Origin: Treponema_I sp045599005
Lineage (GTDB): Bacteria; Spirochaetota; Spirochaetia; Treponematales; Treponemataceae
Direction: 5' to 3'
DNA: 64,000 nt
NCBI GenBank assembly: GCA_045599005.1
Contig: JAZRVF010000011.1
Coordinates: 194,959 to 258,958 of the forward strand
The translations under genes and the position numbers were made by a program. Positions 44,765 to 52,551 of this stretch are shown here, one piece after another (the stretch's first letter is position 1; every line of letters starts with the position of its first letter). Below the pieces are notes generated by a model that saw nothing but the letters and a program-made list of their open reading frames with translations, made no database searches and was not told the DNA's origin.

Positions 44765-45562
44765 TCAGCTGCGTACTGCAACACGGCTCCACAGAGTGGA
44801 CATCATCGTGTCTTCAGCACTTAGCACTTTCTGATTTGCTTCGTAAGCCCGGTTAACTTCAATCATCTGGACCATTTCGTTCACAACGTTAACATTCGAA
44901 CTTTCAAGATAAGTCTGCATGACCTGAGGCCGTTCATCACCTTCAGCAACATAGGCCTCACCGGTCACGTCAGTCGCCGCATAAAGACTGTCCCCAAGTT
45001 TTGCCAGATAACGTTCGTTGTCAAAACGCACGAGTCTGAAGCGCTCAATTTCTTCCATGGTTTCCTGGTCGTAAAGAATTCCGTCCTGATTCACCAGGAA
45101 GTTTTTATCCTGAACGTTGATGTATCCTTTTTCACCCAGCACAGGGTAGCCGTCTTTTGTCTCAAGAAGTCCTTCTTTACCGATCATGAAGTTTCCGTTG
45201 CGTGTGTAACGCTCTCCATAAGGTGTCTGGACAGCAAAAAAACCCTGATTGTTCAGAGCCATGTCTGTGGTGCTCCCGGTTTCTTTAAGGGAACCCTGGA
45301 CAAAATCAGTGTAAAGTTCGTTGGTTTCCACACCAAGTCCCAATGTACCGATAACAGGTGCCACATCATAGGAACCGAGGCTGTTTGTGATGATTCCGTC
45401 GTCATTTGTGCGGCGGATCAGTAATTCTGTGAATGATTTGCTTACGGCCACGTCTTTTTTGTAGCCTGTTGTGTCAACGTTTGCAAGATTGTTTGCAATT
45501 GCGTCAAGTCTGTTCTGCTGAGCCTGCATTCCCGATGCACCGGTATACCAGCCTCTTATCAT
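44765..45562 (-). CDS. flgF: Flagellar proximal rod protein FlgF
   Basis: 265 residues, paralogous to the downstream gene: N-terminal MIRGWYTGASGMQAQQNRLDAIANNLANVDTTGYK and C-terminal VVNEMVQMIEVNRAYEANQKVL. First gene of the pair, so assigned as FlgF. In treponemes both are sometimes labelled flgG-1/flgG-2. Ribosome site GGGGG. Preceded by a sigma28-type promoter. Confidence 0.9.
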   Translation of the reverse strand: MIRGWYTGASGMQAQQNRLDAIANNLANVDTTGYKKDVAVSKSFTELLIRRTNDDGIITNSLGSYDVAPVIGTLGLGVETNELYTDFVQGSLKETGSTTDMALNNQGFFAVQTPYGERYTRNGNFMIGKEGLLETKDGYPVLGEKGYINVQDKNFLVNQDGILYDQETMEEIERFRLVRFDNERYLAKLGDSLYAATDVTGEAYVAEGDERPQVMQTYLESSNVNVVNEMVQMIEVNRAYEANQKVLSAEDTMMSTLWSRVAVRS

Positions 45563-45596
45563 AATGTACCCCCACGAAACATACGCTTCACCTTGA

Positions 45597-45623
45597 TTAT
45601 CGGGATTCGGAGGAAGGAGTTTA
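45597..45623 (-). promoter_or_regulatory. Sigma28-type promoter of flgF-flgG
   Basis: TAAA (45620-45623), 15-nt spacer, CCCGATAA (45597-45604), matching TAAA-N15-GCCGATAA at all but one base. Start codon 34 nt downstream. Confidence 0.75.
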
Positions 45624-45666
45624 GAAAAAACGAAAAAAAACTACTGGTATTGATCCGGCATTTATG

Positions 45667-45672
45667 TATACT
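45667..45672 (+). promoter_or_regulatory. -10 element of the LysE-type gene
   Basis: TATACT (5/6) ends 6 nt before the ATG at 45679, with no ribosome site. The -35 (TGGTAT-like) is poor. Confidence 0.4.
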
Positions 45673-45678
45673 GACCAC

Positions 45679-46323
45679 ATGATTATGCCTCTGGGGATTG
45701 TCCCTTCATTTCTTTTATACTGTGTGACAATGGGAATTACACCGGGCCCCGCAAACCTGTGTTCTCTCGCAGCAGCCATCCAGCATGGACGGAAACCTGC
45801 ACTCCGGCAATGGAGCGGGCTTCTCACGGGATTCTATATTGACGCCATTGTGTCTGCCCTTCTCTGTTATTTTGCAGGAACAGTCCTGAACGAGTCAGTA
45901 AAATACCTTTCAGTTGCAGGATGTTTCTATCTGGTGTTTCTTGCGGTAAAAATGCTCAAAGCGGATTATTCCAGAAGTCCAGAGAATCCAGAAAATGGAG
46001 AGGATTCTGTCACAAAGGATTCAACCGGCCGCGGTCCAAACTTCTGGACCGGATTTCTAGTCAACGTCACAAATGCAAAAGTGATTCTTTCCTGTCTGAC
46101 GGAACTGGGTGCCTTCGTGCTTCCCTATAACCAGAGTCTTTGGGCACTGCTTCTGATCGGAGCATGTCTTCCGCTGATCGGAACAGGCTGCAATCTTGTG
46201 TGGCTTTTTACAGGAGTTGCACTGCGCCGTTTCTTCATGAACCACACAAAAACTGTGAACATCCTGATGGCTCTGTCACTCCTTGCCTGCGCTGTAAGCC
46301 TGCTCTCTTCTGTCTTTCACTGA
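45679..46323 (+). CDS. LysE/RhtB-type amino-acid exporter
   Basis: 214 residues from the ATG at 45679. An ATG at 45664 would lie over the -10 element and is less likely. About six membrane helices and the LysE signature near the N-terminus (GITPGPANLCSLAAAIQHGRK, ~14-34). The family exports amino acids or similar solutes. Substrate unknown. It is a single-gene unit, divergent from flgF and converging on the nuclease gene. Confidence 0.85.
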   Translation: MIMPLGIVPSFLLYCVTMGITPGPANLCSLAAAIQHGRKPALRQWSGLLTGFYIDAIVSALLCYFAGTVLNESVKYLSVAGCFYLVFLAVKMLKADYSRSPENPENGEDSVTKDSTGRGPNFWTGFLVNVTNAKVILSCLTELGAFVLPYNQSLWALLLIGACLPLIGTGCNLVWLFTGVALRRFFMNHTKTVNILMALSLLACAVSLLSSVFH

Positions 46324-46370
46324 TCAGTTGGATCTTTTCTGATGATGCCGGTATTTTCCGGCAAAGCAGT

Positions 46371-47441
46371 TCATCTCCATGATTCAACTGACTCATTGGT
46401 CTCGAGAGCATTCTCCAGGGAATCAGTCATAATGGCAAAAAAGTCCAGTCCGGTGCGGCGCTCCACTTCGTCAATGGAAACTGCATAATCCCAGAACGGC
46501 TTGTCACACTTTGAGTTTGGCAGGATAAAAGCGACTGCCTGAGCCGCGGCTGCAGATTCCGGAGACTGGGCATCAGTTTCATCAGCATAAAGGGGAGCCA
46601 GCAGAACCTTGTAATAATACTCAGGCACAGATACCTTGTTTTTTCCGATGGATGCATACTGTGATGCATCTTTCTCAAGAACAGGACCTGTAACCACATA
46701 CACACGGCCGTATGTTTCTGCCCAGGTACGCACCTGTCCTTCAAGATATTGCCAGGTTATTCTGTTCAGATCTCCCGCCTGAGGACTCATATTGCTCAGA
46801 TAGAAGGATTCGCTCATGGCTTCTTCACTGAAAGCAAAGTCAGCGGCTGGCGCAAGATGACCTCTGTCATAACCGCTGCCGCGATAATCGGAAAGAGTTG
46901 CTGACCCGGTTGAGATCTCGGGATCCGCACGGAAATCATCCCCACGGTTTGCATTTTTTACAAGCTCAGATTTTTCAAGACAATAGGCTGCCCATTCCGC
47001 CTGTTCGTAACTTTCGCGGTAACAGATCGTAAAATTCTGGAAACGCCGAATCTCATGGTCATCCGCTTTTCCAGAGGAACTGGTACTTCCAGCACACACA
47101 GGAATCTCAAGGTTATCAGCAAAAATAATCTGTCCGTCGGCAGTGAATGTTTCAACAGGAACAGGCTCCACACCGGAAGGCGCATTTTCCTGAGGAAGCG
47201 CCTGGTCAAGAAGATCAGCAAAAACTGACTCAATACGGACTTTCACAACATGAACCGCATCAGTTGCAGGATTATGGATGTCGTTTTTCTGGGCTACATA
47301 ATCAATTCCGAAAATCAGTCCGACAACAATCCCAACAATAAGAACAATTTTCAGAATCTGTTCTGGTGTCCGACGTCTCCTTCCTGAAGACGACTTTTTG
47401 GCAGAAGCCGTTTTTTTTGCTGTTTTTTTCTGGTCAGCCAT
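46371..47441 (-). CDS. Membrane-anchored DNA/RNA non-specific endonuclease
   Basis: 356 residues from the ATG at 47441, with ribosome site AAGGA; a TTG two codons earlier is too close to it. Residues 1-28 are Lys/Ala/Arg-rich, resembling a histone-H1-like tail. One membrane helix follows (~31-48), then a spacer and the nuclease domain (~105-345). The catalytic DRGH motif is D192-H195, with the metal-binding Asn N226 and E234 (LNRITWQYLE). The family cuts single- and double-stranded nucleic acid. Topology places the enzyme domain in the periplasm. Function could be nutrient scavenging or DNA processing; no immunity gene is adjacent. Confidence 0.87.
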   Translation of the reverse strand: MADQKKTAKKTASAKKSSSGRRRRTPEQILKIVLIVGIVVGLIFGIDYVAQKNDIHNPATDAVHVVKVRIESVFADLLDQALPQENAPSGVEPVPVETFTADGQIIFADNLEIPVCAGSTSSSGKADDHEIRRFQNFTICYRESYEQAEWAAYCLEKSELVKNANRGDDFRADPEISTGSATLSDYRGSGYDRGHLAPAADFAFSEEAMSESFYLSNMSPQAGDLNRITWQYLEGQVRTWAETYGRVYVVTGPVLEKDASQYASIGKNKVSVPEYYYKVLLAPLYADETDAQSPESAAAAQAVAFILPNSKCDKPFWDYAVSIDEVERRTGLDFFAIMTDSLENALETNESVESWR

Positions 47442-47531
47442 GATCAATTCCTTTTGCTTGAGATTTTGGAGATTTCATAAATGTTACAGCAATTCTCGGT
47501 CCGCGTCAAATTCTCAGGATTATGGACTGCA

Positions 47532-47560
47532 TGGAAACAACAGCAAAAACTTTGTACAAT
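47532..47560 (+). promoter_or_regulatory. Promoter of the SGNH hydrolase gene
   Basis: -35 TGGAAA (47532-47537), 17-nt spacer, -10 TACAAT (47555-47560), then 8 nt to the ATG with no ribosome site. Confidence 0.5.
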
Positions 47561-47568
47561 GATTTATT

Positions 47569-48705
47569 ATGGAAAAGAAATTCAGTAAATGGGTGGCAAT
47601 GTGGGGAAACGCAGTCTCAATTGCGGAAAACAGACCTGAAAGTTACTCAAAGAATATAACGCTGAGATATCCGGTTTTCTGTCCTTTTGACGGAAACAGA
47701 ATCCGCCTGACTTTTGACAATTTCTGCGGAACCGATGCAGTCAGAATTGAGAGCACAACAGTACTGCTCGAAAATGATTTTTACCAGGTGACTTTCAGCA
47801 ATGAACTTTCTGCAGAAATCCCGGCAGGAGGAACAATTGTCTCTGATCCACTTCCGGTAAACATAAAAAACGGTCAGACAGTCAGCATCAGTTTTTATCT
47901 GAAGGATTACACACAGATGCGCTCAGCGGTTTATATCCAGGGTCCGCTTTCCGGAGGCCGTTTCGGAATCGGCAATCTGACCGAAGAACGGGACTGGGAT
48001 ATCAACATCTCCCGAAAAACCAGCATCTGCTATTTTCTGAGCAATGTCTCAATCTTTACGGAAGAACAGAACAAAGCCCTCGTCTGCTACGGAGACTCAA
48101 TCACCGCCCAGGATTGGCCTGACATTCTGATGCAGAAACTTAAGGAAAACGGAATTGAAAACATTTCTGTCATACGGCGTGCAACAAGCGGTTCAAGAAT
48201 TCTCCGGCAGTATTCATGCATCACCTATGAATCTTACGGCCTTATGGGGAAAAACCGCTTTGAGCACGAAATTCCTGCGGACGGCGCGGAAGCAGTGATT
48301 ATACAGCAGGGAATCAATGACATAATCCATCCGGTGGGAACGGAAATCAATCCTTTCAGACCGATGAGCGATCTTCCCACTGCGGAGGAACTTGAAAAAG
48401 GAATGGACTGGTATATACAGACCGCGAGAAAACACGCCCTCAAAGTTTTTCTCGGCACACTTCTGCCGATTGAAGGCTGGCGCACTTATGCCGATTTCCG
48501 AGAAGAACTGAAGAACCGGTTCAATGAGTTTCTGCGTACTGATTCTGATGCCGACGGATGCATAGATTTTGCAGAAGCCGTTCAAAACCCTGACAATCCA
48601 AAAGCCTTTGCCGCCGAATGTGACAGCGGAGATCATCTTCATCCAAGCAGAACCGGCTATGAGCGGATGGCGGAAGCAGCCCTGACCGTGATCCGCAGGT
48701 TATGA
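47569..48705 (+). CDS. SGNH/GDSL hydrolase (esterase/lipase family)
   Basis: 378 residues, no signal peptide. The first ~155 residues form a beta-rich accessory domain. The SGNH catalytic domain follows with block I CYGDSITA (nucleophile S177), block III GIND (N250), and block V DHLH (D355, H358). Such enzymes deacylate sugars or lipids. The accessory domain and cytoplasmic location resemble carbohydrate-esterase-like proteins of gut bacteria. It ends at a bidirectional terminator shared with glyA. Confidence 0.88.
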   Translation: MEKKFSKWVAMWGNAVSIAENRPESYSKNITLRYPVFCPFDGNRIRLTFDNFCGTDAVRIESTTVLLENDFYQVTFSNELSAEIPAGGTIVSDPLPVNIKNGQTVSISFYLKDYTQMRSAVYIQGPLSGGRFGIGNLTEERDWDINISRKTSICYFLSNVSIFTEEQNKALVCYGDSITAQDWPDILMQKLKENGIENISVIRRATSGSRILRQYSCITYESYGLMGKNRFEHEIPADGAEAVIIQQGINDIIHPVGTEINPFRPMSDLPTAEELEKGMDWYIQTARKHALKVFLGTLLPIEGWRTYADFREELKNRFNEFLRTDSDADGCIDFAEAVQNPDNPKAFAAECDSGDHLHPSRTGYERMAEAALTVIRRL

Positions 48706-48730
48706 AGAGGATTCAGAAGGGCTTTAAAAC

Positions 48731-48784
48731 AAAAAATGCACCCTGATGTTGAACTAAAACAGTCCGAACAGAGGGTGCATTTTT
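48731..48784. terminator. Bidirectional terminator between the SGNH gene and glyA
   Basis: AAAAATGCACCCT (48732-48744) pairs with AGGGTGCATTTTT (48772-48784). A and T runs flank both arms, so it can stop both converging genes. Confidence 0.85.
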
Positions 48785-48804
48785 ATTTCCGTATTACCCG
48801 TAAA

Positions 48805-50304
48805 TTATTTTACAAATTCCTTTTTCAGGAAATCCAGATCCAGTTCAGGATACAGCACATGGGCACTGAGCAGCGCATTCACGCGTGCACGGGCAGCCTG
48901 TTTTGTCTCGTCAGAAATCTGAATCTTTCCTTTTGCAGGTTTTCCTTCTTTTGTAAGACCAGGTTTTGTGTTTTTGAGAACATAGTCCACAATGGAAGCA
49001 ACTTCCTTCATGTCATCTGTGTTCATTCCCAGTGTTGTCAAAGCAGGAGTTCCAAGACGGACACCGCTTGTCCACCAGGCACCGTTCTTGTCATAAGGCA
49101 AAGCGTTTGCATTGGCTGTGATTCCGCATTCGAAAAGTGCAGCCTCTGCCTGTTTTCCTGTGAGTCCGTACACTGTAACGTCGGCCAACATCAGGTGATT
49201 GTCAGTGCCACCTGTCTGCAGAGGAATATTGTATGTCTGAAGGGCTTCTGCCAGAGCAGCCGCATTCTTTACAATGTTCCGGGCATACTCCTGATAGGCG
49301 GGTGTATTTGCTTCCTTAAAAGCAATCGCTTTTGCAGCCATTACGTGAGGCAGCGGACCACCAAGCACCATGGGACAGCCTTTGTTCACATAGTCAGCAA
49401 ATTCTTTCTTACAGAGAATCATTGCACCGCGGGGACCACGCAGAGTCTTGTGTGTTGTTGTGGTGACAATGTCAGCCCATTTTACGGGATCATAATCGCC
49501 TTCAAAAACTTTTCCGGCAACAAGACCGGCGAAGTGAGCCATGTCAACCATAAGAACTGCGCCACATTTATCAGCGATTTCACGGAAACGGCGGAAGTTA
49601 ATGGCCCGTGGATAAGCGGAATAACCTGTGAGAAGAATCAGCGGCTTCACTTCCATTGCCTGTTTCTCAATCTGATCATAATCAAGAAGACCAGTCTCAG
49701 GACTGACTCCATAAGGATGGCTTTCAAACATGCGTGCAGAAACATTCATCTTGTAACCGTGTGTCAGGTGACCGCCGCAGGAATAATCCAGGCCCATCAG
49801 TTTCTGGTTCCCGAACTTTCTGCGCAGATCGTCAAACTGTTCTGCTGTAAGGTCATTCAATGATTTTACACCCAGTTCTTCAAGAGTCGGAGTCTCAACC
49901 TTTGCCGAAAGAATCGCCCAGTATGCAACCAGATTTGTGTCAGCACCGGAATGAGGCTGGACATAAGCATAGTCCGCGCCGAAAAGTTTCTCTGCTTCGC
50001 GGGCTGCTGTGTTTTCTACAGCATCAACATTTACACAACCGCCGTAATAACGATGTTCCGGATATCCTTCTGCATATTTGTCTGTAAGAAGATTTCCCAT
50101 TGCTGCCTGAACAGAGAGAGAACAATAGTTTTCTGAAGCAACAAGTTTAAGATGGCTTCTCTGATTCTCAAGTTCATTTACAACAGAGGCTGCAATGTCC
50201 GGACCGACTTCTGCAACTTTCTGCAGATTGGAAACATAGGCAATCATGGAATCATTCCATTTGTCTTTGGGTGTGTTTTCAAGATAGTTCTGTAAAGGAG
50301 TCAT
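48805..50304 (-). CDS. glyA: Serine hydroxymethyltransferase
   Basis: 499 residues from the ATG at 50304. The frame extends 12 residues to a TTG, but homology begins at TPLQNYLEN. PLP lysine K286 lies in TTTTHKTLRGPRG, with D254/H257 in VDMAHFAG and the substrate region YPEHRYYGGC. It interconverts serine and glycine with tetrahydrofolate. It is ~80 residues longer than E. coli GlyA because of an insert at ~130-180, a feature of a longer bacterial SHMT subgroup. It has its own promoter, separated from the upstream RNA element by a terminator. Confidence 0.95.
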   Translation of the reverse strand: MTPLQNYLENTPKDKWNDSMIAYVSNLQKVAEVGPDIAASVVNELENQRSHLKLVASENYCSLSVQAAMGNLLTDKYAEGYPEHRYYGGCVNVDAVENTAAREAEKLFGADYAYVQPHSGADTNLVAYWAILSAKVETPTLEELGVKSLNDLTAEQFDDLRRKFGNQKLMGLDYSCGGHLTHGYKMNVSARMFESHPYGVSPETGLLDYDQIEKQAMEVKPLILLTGYSAYPRAINFRRFREIADKCGAVLMVDMAHFAGLVAGKVFEGDYDPVKWADIVTTTTHKTLRGPRGAMILCKKEFADYVNKGCPMVLGGPLPHVMAAKAIAFKEANTPAYQEYARNIVKNAAALAEALQTYNIPLQTGGTDNHLMLADVTVYGLTGKQAEAALFECGITANANALPYDKNGAWWTSGVRLGTPALTTLGMNTDDMKEVASIVDYVLKNTKPGLTKEGKPAKGKIQISDETKQAARARVNALLSAHVLYPELDLDFLKKEFVK

Positions 50305-50364
50305 ATAAGGGCCTTTTGTGTGGATTTTTCTGCAGACCAATGAATGTCATGACAGAATGAGGAA

Positions 50365-50393
50365 ATAATACCGGAAATCAGGATTTATTTCAA
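50365..50393 (-). promoter_or_regulatory. Promoter of glyA
   Basis: -35 TTGAAA (50388-50393), 17-nt spacer, -10 TATTAT (50365-50370). Start ~50358, leader ~54 nt with AAAGG near the ATG. Confidence 0.7.
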
Positions 50394-50432
50394 CAATACG
50401 GACTTTTTTGTCAGCATAGAATGGATCAGGGC

Positions 50433-50469
50433 AAAAAAAATACCGAAAAACTCTCACATTTTCCGGTAT
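50433..50469 (-). terminator. Intrinsic terminator upstream of glyA
   Basis: ATACCGGAAAA pairs with TTTTTCGGTAT (11 bp, one G-T), 8-nt loop, followed by about eight T on the minus strand. Confidence 0.87.
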
Positions 50470-50555
50470 GGGTGGGGTACTGTTGTAAAAAGCTCAGGTA
50501 TCTGGATGTCATGTGCTATGCACATACCCGATGTAACAGTTACAACACTTAAAAT
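50433..50555 (-). ncRNA. Candidate structured small RNA or 3'-UTR element
   Basis: Between the DUF115 gene stop (50602) and the glyA promoter lies a ~120-nt segment with nested pairings on the minus strand. TGTTGTAA (50540-50547) pairs with TTACAACA (50481-50488). Inside, GGTAT (50524-50528) pairs with ATACC (50497-50501), enclosing the small hairpin ATGTGC-ATA-GCACAT. It ends in a strong terminator. It encodes no likely protein. Because glyA has its own promoter downstream, it is not a simple glyA riboswitch. It matches no RNA family I can name (not SRP, 6S, tmRNA, glycine or cyclic-di-GMP riboswitch). Its promoter is not clear. Confidence 0.4.
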
Positions 50556-50601
50556 ATCGGAGAGTGGAAAAAAAACTTAATAAGATTTACTGAAAAAAAG
50601 T

Positions 50602-52551
50602 TCAGGAATTGCTGACTGTGCCTTCCATCTTTCCGATGTATCTGTCCAAAGCGGTAAGAACACAGGCATAAACAGCAGACGATCTTGAGATGTTGTCGCA
50701 GTATCCGGAAAACTGTTCCGGAATTCCAGCAGGAATCTGTTTTTTTGCCAGAGCATCGATTTCTTCCTCGGAAGGAAAAAGCAATGATGCAAGACTTGAT
50801 GCACTGCTCTTGGAAAGGCCTTCTTCATATTCAGAGATTTTCTTCAGTGTCACCGCAAGAAGGGCTTCAGTTTTGTGTCCGGCATCAAGGGTTGAACGGC
50901 AAAGTTCAAGCACATCCTTTGTCCTGCAGCGCATATCACGAAGTTCAGACAGAAGTTCCTCAATCACCTTCATGAGTCTTTGCCTGTCTTTCGCTTTTTT
51001 TTCCTCACCAGATTCCATACCAGCCCCGCAGATCAGTCTGTCAATAGAAGCTCTGCAGGGAACAGCAGCCAGAATCTGTCCAGCATCGGCAACTTTTATG
51101 CCTGGAATCGCAAGGCTTTTAGGCGTAAGTGTAAAAGTCTGTCCCCCGCTTTCTGCGAAACGTGAACAGTTGCTCTCAAACCACCAGGCATACAGAGCCA
51201 TCCTGTTGTCCGAAAGCACAGGATTTCCGGAGTAATCGGTTTTTGACACAGGCTGGGCACCGTACAGAGCCGACGTAAGCCATGTCTCAGCAGGATTAAG
51301 ACGCAGAGAGCCGGTAAAAGCTTTTTCCTCAAATGTGCTTCCACGGGTATGAGTCCGGCCTTTCGGGAAACTCAGATCCAGGCCGGCAAGATAGATTTCC
51401 CTGCACCCAAGATGGCGCGCAAAATCCCAGGCTGTGGAAGAAACAGAACCACCGGCGGCAAGTTCACCTTTCACTTCCGTTTTCTGCTCAAGATATTTTC
51501 CCAGAGGAAACATGGAGGATCCCAGAAGAATTTCTTTGCATTCAAAACGGAAAACACTTGGATAAGATGCGATTTCTGTCACCAGAAATGATCCCGGAGC
51601 CTTAAGTCTGTCAAAATGCCTTGCGTTCCAGTACTGCGGATCCACAACCAGGACAAAATCCGGTTCTATGCCAGCATTGACAAGAGCTCTCAGCGCCGTA
51701 TCAACACAGATGAGCACGCAATGTTCCTTAAGACGGGACAACAGAGGCAGGATCCGGTCCAGACTTGGCCCGGCCGCAGTAACAAGGGCAGGAATTCCGC
51801 TTCCTGCGAAAATGTCCTTAAAGCTGGCAATTCCCCGGCACTCTGCAAGGCGCATCATGTTCTTCACGGAATTCGAGAACCAGAGCCTTGAAAAAGTTTT
51901 GAGTGTTTTTGCATTTGTTGCGGCTTTCTGCAGATTTCTGTTAATCAATGTCTGAAGATCAGCAAAATATTTCTGGTTATGTTTCTCAAAAGCAGGATTC
52001 CGTATGACGAGGCAGTTTTTCAACCCCTGTTTTTCAAGTATTCCGATTATGTTCTGATGTTTCGTCCCAACAAAGAAAATGATTTTTTTTAGTGCGAATA
52101 CCGGACTCCAGTCCAAAGCGCAGAATGCGGCCTGAAGTCTGATTGGATCAGGTTCAATAACAACAACTGTCTTTTCAGGAGAAACGCGGGCAGCCTCATT
52201 GACTGCATAGCCGAGACCGAAACCGAAAAAAACGAGCAGATCCTTTGCCCTGTTTTCCTCCCGTGCAAAAAGCCCCGAAATCTGTTTCTGTGCTTCCGCC
52301 GCCGGATTGTATGCAGAATGAAGAAGCGCACCTTCACAGCGTGCAGAAATCATTCCGTTACGGGCTTTTTCAAATTTAATCTGTTCCTGGATAAGACGGT
52401 AATCAGGAGCTTTATTTCCATTTATCCCGCACAGATCACTTAAAGCAGGAAAACGTTCTGAAAAAAGAAGGGCATTTTTTTTATAAAGATCAGGATCAAG
52501 AAGTGATGAGCCGAAAAGAGGCACATCCTGATCATTCAAGATTAAGTTCAA
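50602..52551 (-). CDS. DUF115 motility accessory factor (Maf-like) protein
   Basis: 649 residues. The centre (~235-420) is the DUF115 domain, with TAAGPSLDRILPLLSRL, CVDTALRALVNAGIEPDFV and GGSVSSTAWDFARHLGC. Maf proteins of this family transfer nonulosonic sugars to flagellins in several genera. The N-terminal ~220 residues (LLVFFGFGLGYAVNEAAR) and helical C-terminus are also family-typical. No membrane segment. It overlaps the end of the ftsI-like gene by 20 nt, so it is expressed with a cell-division PBP and signal peptidase. Flagellin glycosylation is inferred. Confidence 0.82.
   Translation of the reverse strand: MNLILNDQDVPLFGSSLLDPDLYKKNALLFSERFPALSDLCGINGNKAPDYRLIQEQIKFEKARNGMISARCEGALLHSAYNPAAEAQKQISGLFAREENRAKDLLVFFGFGLGYAVNEAARVSPEKTVVVIEPDPIRLQAAFCALDWSPVFALKKIIFFVGTKHQNIIGILEKQGLKNCLVIRNPAFEKHNQKYFADLQTLINRNLQKAATNAKTLKTFSRLWFSNSVKNMMRLAECRGIASFKDIFAGSGIPALVTAAGPSLDRILPLLSRLKEHCVLICVDTALRALVNAGIEPDFVLVVDPQYWNARHFDRLKAPGSFLVTEIASYPSVFRFECKEILLGSSMFPLGKYLEQKTEVKGELAAGGSVSSTAWDFARHLGCREIYLAGLDLSFPKGRTHTRGSTFEEKAFTGSLRLNPAETWLTSALYGAQPVSKTDYSGNPVLSDNRMALYAWWFESNCSRFAESGGQTFTLTPKSLAIPGIKVADAGQILAAVPCRASIDRLICGAGMESGEEKKAKDRQRLMKVIEELLSELRDMRCRTKDVLELCRSTLDAGHKTEALLAVTLKKISEYEEGLSKSSASSLASLLFPSEEEIDALAKKQIPAGIPEQFSGYCDNISRSSAVYACVLTALDRYIGKMEGTVSNS

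Noticed and set aside
46324..46370. Terminator between the LysE-type and nuclease genes
   Set aside because: The GCCGG/CCGGC hairpin has only 5 bp and no T run on either strand.
48736..49863. A 375-codon plus-strand frame opposite glyA
   Set aside because: It is antisense to a clear serine hydroxymethyltransferase, is Cys/His/Phe-rich, lacks a ribosome site and shows no domain. It is a shadow frame.
50433..50555. glyA-linked riboswitch (glycine or tetrahydrofolate)
   Set aside because: glyA has a consensus promoter downstream of the terminator, and the known aptamer core sequences are not visible.
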